Assembly (NCBI RefSeq): GCF_000382305.1
Contig: NZ_KB908022.1
Coordinates: forward strand, 62,001 to 126,000
Reading direction: 5' to 3'
DNA: 64,000 nt
From: Vitreoscilla stercoraria DSM 513
GTDB lineage: Bacteria; Pseudomonadota; Gammaproteobacteria; Burkholderiales; Neisseriaceae
The notes under the pieces are model-generated. The model saw only the letters and a list, made by a program, of their open reading frames with translations, searched no databases and was not told where the DNA came from. The translations under genes were made by a program, and so were the position numbers. Of this stretch, positions 43,756-51,113 are shown piece by piece (positions within the stretch are counted from its first letter, which is position 1; every line of letters begins with the position of its first letter).

Positions 43756-45789
43756 ATGAAAACAGGCAGCAAACGCTGCTCAAACAGACTGAATGTGATG
43801 AAGAAAAAAATACCTTTGAGGCACCGTCCATGGTTTGAATTTTTAAGTTCCATGCGTTTTGCGGTGGCTTTGCTAACTTTGTTGGCGATAGCGTCCATGA
43901 TAGGCACTGTGTTGCAACAAAATCAGCCTATGACAGATTATGTGGTCAAATTTGGTCCATTTTGGTTTCCCATCTTCAAAACTTTGGGCTTGTTTGATGT
44001 GTATGCTGCGCCTTGGTTTGTGGTTATTTTGTTGTTTTTGGTGGTGTCTATCAGTTTGTGCGTGTGGCGGCACACGCCTGCATTTTTGCGTCAAATGCGC
44101 TCTTTTCGTTTGAATGCTAGTGCCAAATCCTTGGCAGCCATGAAACACACCGTTTTGTTAGAAGGTGAATTGCCTGTGGCGGTATTGCAGCGTTATTGGC
44201 AAGTGCAAGGATTTCAAGTCAAAACCCAAGCCCATGCAGATGGCAGCGTGATGGTGGCAGCGAAAAAAGGCAGCGCCAGCAAACTCGGTTATATATTTGC
44301 ACACGTTGCGATTGTGGTGATTTGTATTGGCGGCTTGATAGACAGCAATATGGATTTGAATTGGGGGCGTTTGCTTGGGAATATTGTGCCTGACAATCAA
44401 ACCATCCTAGCCAAAGATTTCGCGCCTGAAGCTCGTTTGGATGCAAAAACTTTGTCGTTTCGTGGCAATGTCACCATAGCGGAAGGGCAAGCCACCGATG
44501 TGGTGTTTTTGAATGCGGGCGATGGTTTGGTGGTGCAGGATTTGCCATTTGTCGTCCAATTGGAACGGTTTCATGTGGATTTTTATGAAACAGGCATGCC
44601 TAAAAACTTTGCCAGCGATTTGTTGATTACCGATAAACAAAGCGGTCAAACCGAACAGGCAACAATCAAAGTCAATCAACCGTTTATTCAAGATGGCGTG
44701 GCGATTTTTCAATCCAGTTTTGGCGATGGCGGTTCAGATTTGGTTTTGCAAGCTTGGGATGTGCGCAGACCTTGGGCAAACTCGGCAAGCGTCCAAGCCA
44801 AATCATTGCAAAACTTGCCTTTGGTTTTGGACAATCAAGATTATCAAATTGAATTGGAACAATTGCGGGTTTTGAATGTAGAGGATGCCAATGATACGCC
44901 AGCAAGCGTCCTGAAACCTGTCATGCACGATGTGCGCAATGTCAATTCAGCGCAAACGCTGCACAATGTGGGTCCCACTATCACATATAAGGTGCGAAAT
45001 ACCACAGGAGTGGCGCATGAATATTTGTCTTATATGTTGCCGCTTACGCGTGAGGGTGAGCGATATTTTGTGATTGGTGAACGGGCATCGGTGGCAGAGG
45101 ATTACCGTTGGGTGAAATTGCCAGCCGACCAAGAGGGTGAATTGAAAACGGTAATGTGGTTGCGCCAAGGCTTTGCCAATCCAGCGGTGCGAGACAAAGC
45201 GGTGGCGGCGGCATTACAAGACATGGACACAGCGACAGCGGCAAGATTGAAACCTGTGGTCGAACAGGTGTTGCATTTGTTTTCGCAAGGCGGTTATGTG
45301 GCGTTGAATGGTTTTGTTGCGACGAATTTTACTGCAACAGAACAGCCGCACATGCAAAAATTATTCACCGACATTTTGCAAATCAGCAGTGTGGTGGTGT
45401 TGAATGAAGTGTTGCAAGCCAATGGTGAGGCAGCTTGGCAAGATACGCCTGAACGGGCGCATTTCATGGCGATGGCTTTGGAAGGATTGACCGATTTTAG
45501 TCAAATGCAAGCACCGATTTATTTGCAATTGACTGATTTCAAGCAAGTTCAAGCATCTGGTTTGCAAATGGCCAAATCTCCAGGACGCTATTGGGTATAT
45601 TTAGGCTCGCTGTTGTTGATTTTGGGAACGGTTTGTATGTTTTATGTGCGTGAAAAACGGGTTTGGGTATGGATTGCAAAGGGATCGATGCGGGTGGCGA
45701 TGAGCGCGAATAAAGACAGCGGTACAGAAATTCAATTGGCTGAGCATGTGCAGCGTTTGCAAAAATTACAGCAGGATTTGTCATCATGA
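43756..45789 (+). CDS. resB: Cytochrome c biogenesis protein ResB
   Basis: A 677-residue membrane protein of the system II (Ccs) heme delivery and ligation pathway, also called CcsB or Ccs1. It has three N-terminal transmembrane segments, a long periplasmic domain of about 380 residues, and a last transmembrane segment near residue 618. FLSSMRFAVALLTLLAIASMIGTVLQQNQ is the family opening, split by a short charged leader. Starts at 43756 or 43798 are both possible. An intragenic AAGCGTCCTGAA lies at 44904-44915. The stop overlaps the resC start (ATGA). Confidence 0.93.
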   Translation: MKTGSKRCSNRLNVMKKKIPLRHRPWFEFLSSMRFAVALLTLLAIASMIGTVLQQNQPMTDYVVKFGPFWFPIFKTLGLFDVYAAPWFVVILLFLVVSISLCVWRHTPAFLRQMRSFRLNASAKSLAAMKHTVLLEGELPVAVLQRYWQVQGFQVKTQAHADGSVMVAAKKGSASKLGYIFAHVAIVVICIGGLIDSNMDLNWGRLLGNIVPDNQTILAKDFAPEARLDAKTLSFRGNVTIAEGQATDVVFLNAGDGLVVQDLPFVVQLERFHVDFYETGMPKNFASDLLITDKQSGQTEQATIKVNQPFIQDGVAIFQSSFGDGGSDLVLQAWDVRRPWANSASVQAKSLQNLPLVLDNQDYQIELEQLRVLNVEDANDTPASVLKPVMHDVRNVNSAQTLHNVGPTITYKVRNTTGVAHEYLSYMLPLTREGERYFVIGERASVAEDYRWVKLPADQEGELKTVMWLRQGFANPAVRDKAVAAALQDMDTATAARLKPVVEQVLHLFSQGGYVALNGFVATNFTATEQPHMQKLFTDILQISSVVVLNEVLQANGEAAWQDTPERAHFMAMALEGLTDFSQMQAPIYLQLTDFKQVQASGLQMAKSPGRYWVYLGSLLLILGTVCMFYVREKRVWVWIAKGSMRVAMSANKDSGTEIQLAEHVQRLQKLQQDLSS

Positions 45790-46967
45790 AGCCTGATTTG
45801 ATGCTTGAACACGAGTATTTACAACAAAAACGTTGGTGGCAGCGTTTGCAAGTGCAAGATGTGGTGTTTGCGTGTGCGGTATTGTTGGTGGCAGTGTGGG
45901 TGCAATGCTTTGCAGGCAATGTTCACATGGATGTTTATGACGCAGGCGTGTTGTGGTTGTCGGTTATTTCAGGCATTGCTTTGGCATGGTTTTTCAGGCC
46001 GCTACAAGCTTTTGCGCTAGCGTGCACATTGTTATTTGGCTTGGCTTGGTATGCGTATGGCGGGGATTTTGAACGCTCACAAACGGCGTTTGTATTGCAA
46101 TATTTTGTAGCCAGTCAATCGGCGATGATGTGGTTGTGTGTGTGTAATGTGTTGGCGTTTGTGTGTTATGTGTTGGCTTTGTTGCAAGCTGCGTGGCGGC
46201 CTGTAAACCAAAATACGTTGTCTTTGAGTTTGGCGATTGCTTTGTCATGGGCTGGAGCAGTTTTTGGGATGGTGGGTTTATTGGTGCGTTGGCATGAAAG
46301 TTATTTGCTGCGTCCTGAAGCTGGTCACATGCCTGTTTCAAATTTGTACGAAGTGTTTATTTTGTTCATGGTGATGATGGCGTTGATGTTTTTGTATTAC
46401 GCTCGTCGTCATCAGGCTGAGAAATTGGGCGCATTTGTGTATGCTTTGATGGTGGTTTTGGTGGCGTTTGTGTTGTGGTATAGCGCAGTGCGTGGCGCAC
46501 ATCAAATTCAGCCTTTGATTCCTGCCTTACAATCTTGGTGGATGAAAATCCATGTGCCCGCCAATTTTGTCGGTTATGGTGCTTTTTGTATTGCGGCGGT
46601 TTTGGGTGTGGCGCAATTGTGGGTTTTGAAGCGTCCTGAACAAACCATCTTGCCTGATGCCAACGTGATTGATGAAATCATGTACCGCGCCATTGCAGTG
46701 GGATTTTTGTTTTTCACGATTGCCACTGTTTTGGGTGCTTTGTGGGCGGCCGAGGCGTGGGGGCGTTATTGGTCTTGGGATCCCAAAGAAACTTGGGCTT
46801 TGATTGTGTGGCTTAATTATGCAGTATGGCTGCATTTGCGTTTGGTGTCAGGTTGGCGTGGGCGCTTATTGGCTTGGTGGGCGATTGTTGGTTTTTTTAT
46901 CACTGCGTTTGCTTTTTTGGGTGTGAATATGCTTTTAAGTGGCTTGCATTCTTATGGTAGTTTGTAA
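45786..46967 (+). CDS. resC: Cytochrome c biogenesis protein ResC (CcsA)
   Basis: A 393-residue polytopic partner of ResB. The heme-binding WWD motif AEAWGRYWSWDPKETWAL lies near residues 318-335, and conserved histidines flank it. ResB and ResC together export heme and attach it to CxxCH in apocytochromes. The start overlaps the ResB stop by four bases. An intragenic AAGCGTCCTGAA occurs at 46629-46640. Confidence 0.94.
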   Translation: MKPDLMLEHEYLQQKRWWQRLQVQDVVFACAVLLVAVWVQCFAGNVHMDVYDAGVLWLSVISGIALAWFFRPLQAFALACTLLFGLAWYAYGGDFERSQTAFVLQYFVASQSAMMWLCVCNVLAFVCYVLALLQAAWRPVNQNTLSLSLAIALSWAGAVFGMVGLLVRWHESYLLRPEAGHMPVSNLYEVFILFMVMMALMFLYYARRHQAEKLGAFVYALMVVLVAFVLWYSAVRGAHQIQPLIPALQSWWMKIHVPANFVGYGAFCIAAVLGVAQLWVLKRPEQTILPDANVIDEIMYRAIAVGFLFFTIATVLGALWAAEAWGRYWSWDPKETWALIVWLNYAVWLHLRLVSGWRGRLLAWWAIVGFFITAFAFLGVNMLLSGLHSYGSL

Positions 46968-47047
46968 AGTTATCCCAAAACTTGCTTAAATTGAAAACAA
47001 GCTGTTACACTTCTAAACATGATTATTACATGGGAGGTGACAGCAAT

Positions 47048-47119
47048 ATGAACGAAGATGGTTCGAGTCGACAGACGATACGAGCAGTTTTCTTTTATTT
47101 TTTTGTTGTTGCGCCCTAA
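47048..47119 (+). CDS. Candidate 23-residue leader peptide upstream of terC gene
   Basis: ATG at 47048 follows GGGAGGTGA (47032-47040) at ideal spacing, the best Shine-Dalgarno sequence in this part of the window. The peptide opens MNEDGSSRQTIR and ends with a hydrophobic FFYFFVVAP run before TAA. It lies between resC and terC, and a strong hairpin starts 7 bases after its stop. Such a layout suggests a translated leader controlling the downstream gene, though the frame could be a chance one. Confidence 0.45.
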   Translation: MNEDGSSRQTIRAVFFYFFVVAP

Positions 47120-47126
47120 CTATTTG

Positions 47127-47165
47127 CAGGCAACCTAATCTATGTGATTAGGTTGCCTGTTTTTG
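47127..47165 (+). terminator. Strong hairpin upstream of terC gene
   Basis: CAGGCAACCTAATC and GATTAGGTTGCCTG form a perfect 14-bp stem around TATGT, then T5. It may end the resBC transcript or act as an attenuator for the TerC gene, which starts 27 bases later. Confidence 0.9.
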
Positions 47166-47191
47166 TTTATTTTTATTTGGAATAAATACAC

Positions 47192-48769
47192 ATGGATTTA
47201 AGTTGGGTATTGGAACCTGCGACACTGGCAGGCTTCTTCACCTTATTGATTTTAGAAGTGGTGCTGGGCATTGATAACTTGGTGTTCGTGGCGATTTTGG
47301 CGAACAAAGTCAAACCCCAACACCGAGACAAAGCCCGTTTGATTGGTTTGGGCTTGGCCGTCGTAATGCGCGTTATCATGTTGGGTTTGATGGCGTATGT
47401 GATGACTTGGCAAGAGCCTCTATTTACAGTGTTGGGCAATGAAATTTCTGGCAAAGACCTCATCATGCTTGGTGGTGGTTTGTTCTTATTGTACAAAGCG
47501 ACAACCGAGTTACATGAGCGTTTAGAAGGCCATGCTGAATACGCAGATGTGAAACAAAAGAAAGGTCATGCTTCTTTCGGTTCTGTAGTGGCACAAATTG
47601 TCATCTTGGATTTGGTGTTTTCTGTCGATGCGGTGATTACCGCTGCGGCGATGGTAGAGCACATTACCATTGCGATGGCAGCTGTGATTGTGGCGATGGG
47701 CATCATGATTTGGGCATCTAAACCATTGACCGATTTTGTCAACAAACACCCAACTGTCGTGATGTTGTGTTTGGGCTTCTTGTTGATGATTGGTTTCAGT
47801 TTGATTGCCGAAGGTTTGGGCTTCAAGATTCCTAAAGGTTATTTGTATGCGGCGATTGGTTTCTCTATTTTGATTGAAATCTTCAATCAAGTATCGACTA
47901 AAAACCGTAAGAAAAATGATTTTTCGGTTAAAACTTGGCGCTCTCGTGCTGCTGACAATGTTTTGGGTATGATGGGCATTCGTGAAACTTTACTGGCCAA
48001 AGACGGTGCGGTTAATGGTGATAGCAGCCGTTTTGAAGATAATGAAAAATGGATGATTAAGAGCGTGTTGACCTTGGCTGAGCGTCCGATTTTGGGCGTG
48101 ATGACACCGCGTCCTGAAATCGAGCGTTTGGACATTTCTCAAAGCCAAGAGCAACAAAATACCCAATTGCAAAGAACACCGTTCTCTCGTTTGATGGTGG
48201 TGGGTAAGGCTGGTATTGATGAACCTTTGGGTTATATCAATAAAAAAGATTTGTTGGCACAAGTGTTGAGCGATGGCGCTTTCAGTGTGCACAAAGCTTT
48301 GCGTCAACCCTTAATTTTGACCGAAAACGCAACCGTCCTGAATGCCATGGAATTGTTCCGAGCGCAAAGTGCTGATTTGGCTTTGGTGGTCGATGAGTTT
48401 GGTGCGATTTTGGGTATGGTGACGATGAAAGATTTGATGGAAACCATCGCAGGTGATTTTCCGGAAGAATACGAGCGTGAAGATTCACCGAGCTTGGAAG
48501 AGCATGAAGACCACAGCTTCACCGTTGACGGTAGTTTGGAATACACCACCTTGGCACAGCAAATTCAATTGCCGCCTTTGGATGATTCTGTCGATTACCA
48601 CACGGTCGCAGGCTTGATGATGGATGAATTGCAAGCGATTGCCAATGTGGGCGACAAAGTCGATTACCACCAATACCGTTTTACTGTGTTGGAAAAAGTC
48701 GGTCAACGCATTGAGCGCATCAAAGTGGAACGCATTTCTGACGAAGAGTGGTTTCAAAACAACGAATGA
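47192..48769 (+). CDS. TerC family membrane protein with CBS and CorC/HlyC domains
   Basis: A 525-residue protein. Residues 1-235 form the TerC membrane domain, with LEVVLGIDNLVFVAILANK and VFSVDAVITAAAMV (conserved membrane aspartates). Residues about 280-425 hold a pair of CBS domains, and the last 85 residues a CorC/HlyC transporter-associated domain. This architecture matches the YoaE/YegH group. TerC proteins are linked to manganese export and metal homeostasis; the exact ion here is not established. The gap to the hairpin and leader upstream suggests regulation. Confidence 0.88.
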   Translation: MDLSWVLEPATLAGFFTLLILEVVLGIDNLVFVAILANKVKPQHRDKARLIGLGLAVVMRVIMLGLMAYVMTWQEPLFTVLGNEISGKDLIMLGGGLFLLYKATTELHERLEGHAEYADVKQKKGHASFGSVVAQIVILDLVFSVDAVITAAAMVEHITIAMAAVIVAMGIMIWASKPLTDFVNKHPTVVMLCLGFLLMIGFSLIAEGLGFKIPKGYLYAAIGFSILIEIFNQVSTKNRKKNDFSVKTWRSRAADNVLGMMGIRETLLAKDGAVNGDSSRFEDNEKWMIKSVLTLAERPILGVMTPRPEIERLDISQSQEQQNTQLQRTPFSRLMVVGKAGIDEPLGYINKKDLLAQVLSDGAFSVHKALRQPLILTENATVLNAMELFRAQSADLALVVDEFGAILGMVTMKDLMETIAGDFPEEYEREDSPSLEEHEDHSFTVDGSLEYTTLAQQIQLPPLDDSVDYHTVAGLMMDELQAIANVGDKVDYHQYRFTVLEKVGQRIERIKVERISDEEWFQNNE

Positions 48770-48799
48770 TGCAGATGTAAAACATTGGCATCTATCTAT

Positions 48800-48828
48800 A
48801 ACAGGCGGCTGAGGCTGCCTGTTTTTTT
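48800..48828 (+). terminator. terC terminator
   Basis: AACAGGCGGC and GCTGCCTGTT, with one G-U pair, enclose TGAG and are followed by T7. It lies 30 bases after the stop. Confidence 0.85.
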
Positions 48829-48841
48829 GTGAGAACTACAG

Positions 48842-50086
48842 ATGTCTGAAAACACAGAGTGGATAGTGAAAAAATGGTGTGTTTATTTGATTGAATGTGC
48901 CAATGGTGCTTATTATTGTGGCATTACGACCGATGTAAAGCGTCGTTGGCAGCAACATTTGGCTGGCAAAGGTGCCAAATACACCCGAGCCCATCGACCT
49001 GTGGCTATGAAAATGTTACAGGACGCTTTGAGCCACACAGACGCTTTGCGACAAGAATACCGTATCAAGCAATTGCCACGTGCGCGCAAGCAGATATTGT
49101 GGAATGCTGCGGTATGGTGTTTTCAATCCATTCTTAATAGGAAGAATTTTATGTACCAAGTCCATCAAGTGAACCAAAGTGGTTTGCTAGCGGTATCCGA
49201 CACCCATCAAATGTATTGGGAAGATTGTGGCAATCCCAACGGTAAACCGGTGATTTTTTTGCATGGTGGCCCCGGTGGTGGTTCGTCACCTGCTACTCGT
49301 GGTTTTTTCAATCCTGAGGTATACCGCATCATTCAAATTGACCAACGTGGTTGTGGTCAGTCTTTGCCGCATGCATGTGTAGAGGACAACGATACTTGGA
49401 AGATTGTGGCTGATATTGAGGCTTTGCGTGAGCATTTGGGCATTGATAAATGGATGGTGTTTGGCGGCTCTTGGGGTTCCACTTTGTCGTTGGTATATGC
49501 TCAAGCGCATCCTGAGCGGGTAACCGAATTGGTGTTGCGTGGTATTTTCTTGTTCCGTGATTTTGAAAGCGATTGGTTGTACAAGCGTGGCGGGGCTTCA
49601 CAAATTTTCCCTGAAGCATGGGAAGCATTTGAACAATTCATTGCGCCTGAACATCGTGGTGATTTGATCAAAGCGTATCACGATATTTTGTTTGGTGAGG
49701 GTGTGTCAGCGAGTTTGAAAATACAGGCCGCTCGTCAATGGTGCGAGTGGGAAGAGCACATTGTGTTTTTGAATCCTCGTGAGCCTGATTCTGATGATGC
49801 GCATGTATTGGCCATTTCGAGCATGGAAAACCACTATTTTTATCATCAAGGTTTTATTGGTGAGGACAAAATCATTTTGAACCACATCGATAAAATTCGT
49901 CACATTCCGACCATTATTGTGCAAGGTCGTTACGACATTTGTACGCCTATACGCTCGGCTTATGATTTGAAGCAAGCGTTTCCTGAAGCCAGTTTGCGCG
50001 TGGTCATTGGTGGGCATTCTAGCTTTGATACTGAGGTGAACAAGGCATTGGTAGCGGCTACCGATGAGTTTGCGCAACATATTTAA
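48842..50086 (+). CDS. GIY-YIG domain in frame with prolyl iminopeptidase
   Basis: A single 414-codon frame. Residues 1-103 are a GIY-YIG nuclease-like domain of the YhbQ type (CVYLIECANGAYYCGITTD, then RRWQQHLAGKGAKYTRAHRP). From M104 (49151) a complete prolyl iminopeptidase follows, an alpha/beta hydrolase that removes N-terminal proline: GGPGGGSSP, nucleophile S107 (own numbering) in GGSWGS, D262 and H289. AGGAAG before 49151 suggests the peptidase is translated from its own start, so the joined frame may yield one fused or two products. A DUS copy (49016-49028) lies in the GIY-YIG part. Confidence 0.8.
   Translation: MSENTEWIVKKWCVYLIECANGAYYCGITTDVKRRWQQHLAGKGAKYTRAHRPVAMKMLQDALSHTDALRQEYRIKQLPRARKQILWNAAVWCFQSILNRKNFMYQVHQVNQSGLLAVSDTHQMYWEDCGNPNGKPVIFLHGGPGGGSSPATRGFFNPEVYRIIQIDQRGCGQSLPHACVEDNDTWKIVADIEALREHLGIDKWMVFGGSWGSTLSLVYAQAHPERVTELVLRGIFLFRDFESDWLYKRGGASQIFPEAWEAFEQFIAPEHRGDLIKAYHDILFGEGVSASLKIQAARQWCEWEEHIVFLNPREPDSDDAHVLAISSMENHYFYHQGFIGEDKIILNHIDKIRHIPTIIVQGRYDICTPIRSAYDLKQAFPEASLRVVIGGHSSFDTEVNKALVAATDEFAQHI
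49016..49028 (-). repeat. Intragenic DUS-like element in GIY-YIG domain
   Basis: Exact TTACAGGACGCTT encodes LQDAL within the nuclease domain. Intragenic exact copies are rare in this window. Confidence 0.72.
49151..50086 (+). CDS. pip: Prolyl iminopeptidase, internal start
   Basis: The independent 311-residue reading of the peptidase part of the frame above, starting at ATG 49151 with AGGAAG at 49138-49143. It is a cytoplasmic exopeptidase of family S33. The catalytic triad is S107, D262 and H289, and the oxyanion region is HGGPGGG (38-44). The length is normal for the family, which supports a stand-alone product. Confidence 0.85.
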   Translation: MYQVHQVNQSGLLAVSDTHQMYWEDCGNPNGKPVIFLHGGPGGGSSPATRGFFNPEVYRIIQIDQRGCGQSLPHACVEDNDTWKIVADIEALREHLGIDKWMVFGGSWGSTLSLVYAQAHPERVTELVLRGIFLFRDFESDWLYKRGGASQIFPEAWEAFEQFIAPEHRGDLIKAYHDILFGEGVSASLKIQAARQWCEWEEHIVFLNPREPDSDDAHVLAISSMENHYFYHQGFIGEDKIILNHIDKIRHIPTIIVQGRYDICTPIRSAYDLKQAFPEASLRVVIGGHSSFDTEVNKALVAATDEFAQHI

Positions 50087-50110
50087 ATTCAATATGGTTT
50101 AACCATTTTA

Positions 50111-50140
50111 AAGCGTCCTGTAAATTTTTACAGGATGCTT
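50111..50140. terminator. DUS-like pair with one altered copy
   Basis: AAGCGTCCTGTAA faces TTACAGGATGCTT: the second copy has one C-to-T change, leaving a G-U pair in the hairpin. T5 follows. It serves pip (plus) and the GNAT gene (minus). Confidence 0.8.
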
Positions 50141-50160
50141 TTTGTATATAAATAAAGATT

Positions 50161-50613
50161 TTATAAATGAATGGTAAATTTGACGCAATCGGTTTGTTGC
50201 GCCAATTCATTGTACAAATCAAGGTTGGCTGGGCGGTGTTTGGATGATGCGTGCCAATACACCAAGCAGCAATTGCGTTCTTGTGCCAACAGCCTTGTTG
50301 CCGTAATCAACGCTTTTTCCAATGGTAAAGCGTCGCTGTCACTGGCTGCATGAACATGTAAATCTTCTACATAACAACAATCTCGTGCATCCCAAGTATT
50401 GTGATGAAACACCAAGTGGGCGAAACCTTGTAGCTTGTTATTGGCATACACACCCAAGCCAATTAAATTGGTTTCATTGGCGCTTAAAATGTATTTCCAA
50501 GTATTTAATGTGGTGTCATGAGACAGATTGGCTTGGTGAGTTTGTAGATATTGTTGCCAAAGTGTTAGCCAGTCGTTGTAGTCGTGTAGTTGTAAGGCTT
50601 GCGTTTGTATCAT
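50161..50613 (-). CDS. GNAT-fold acetyltransferase paralogue with altered acetyl-CoA loop
   Basis: A 150-residue protein homologous to the GNAT gene at 53430-53879 (shared LWQQYL, NTWxxRDCCYVEDLxV and NCCLVYW/NCCRLYW blocks). The acetyl-CoA pyrophosphate loop, RSQGLGK in the paralogue, is replaced here by SDSDALPLEK, so catalysis may be lost or changed. It is divergent from katG. The substrate is unknown. Confidence 0.75.
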   Translation of the reverse strand: MIQTQALQLHDYNDWLTLWQQYLQTHQANLSHDTTLNTWKYILSANETNLIGLGVYANNKLQGFAHLVFHHNTWDARDCCYVEDLHVHAASDSDALPLEKALITATRLLAQERNCCLVYWHASSKHRPANLDLYNELAQQTDCVKFTIHL

Positions 50614-51113
50614 GATGGCGGCTCTTTTTTGAAATGGGTTGGTGTTTCTTTAAGGCGCAAACCATCTGCCAAAAGTTCCAAGGTTGGACGGCAATATGAA
50701 GCGTATAGGGATAGAAATGGCGTTTGGAAAAATTTGAATTTGAGGCAGTTAAATGGAATTTTTAAACAGAAATTTTTTGGCGGTTTGGTGTCAATTAAAT
50801 AATTGATTTTATTATTTAATTCAATCTTAATGAGCTGAATGTATCAACCATATACCATATGACATATTTTTATATATGTCGAGCTGATAATACAAATGAA
50901 CTTAATCATAAAAATCAATCAAAAATATGACTTGTGAGTTTGATTTTTAAGTCATATATTTTTAGTATGAGCTCCATCAAACAAAATTGTTTTAATTGTT
51001 TTTATTGGTAAAAAACCTTTCTGTAGGTCAGATAATCAGGTTATCTTGATGAGTCCAAAAGGTTGTTTTATTGGTAGTGAACACATTTCCTCATAATTCA
51101 CGGAGTTTTAGAG
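50614..51113. other. katG upstream region
   Basis: A 500-base AT-rich divergent region between the GNAT gene and katG. I see no convincing gene. It contains the palindrome at 51030-51046, and the katG ribosome site CACGGAG shortly before the ATG. A plus-strand open frame near 50599-50802 lacks support. Confidence 0.55.
51030..51046. promoter_or_regulatory. 17-bp palindrome upstream of katG
   Basis: AGATAA-TCAGG-TTATCT is a perfect 6-bp inverted repeat 67 bases before katG. It resembles an OxyR-type site in having GATA and TATC halves, but the spacing is two bases shorter than the classic one. Confidence 0.45.

Noticed and set aside
46968..47191. yybP-ykoY manganese riboswitch upstream of the TerC gene
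   Set aside because: The conserved loop sequences I would expect were not found. A covariance-model search would be decisive; the leader peptide and terminator explain the visible structure.
50599..50802. Plus-strand 67-codon frame before katG
   Set aside because: It overlaps the start of the minus-strand GNAT gene, has no ribosome site and no recognisable protein features.
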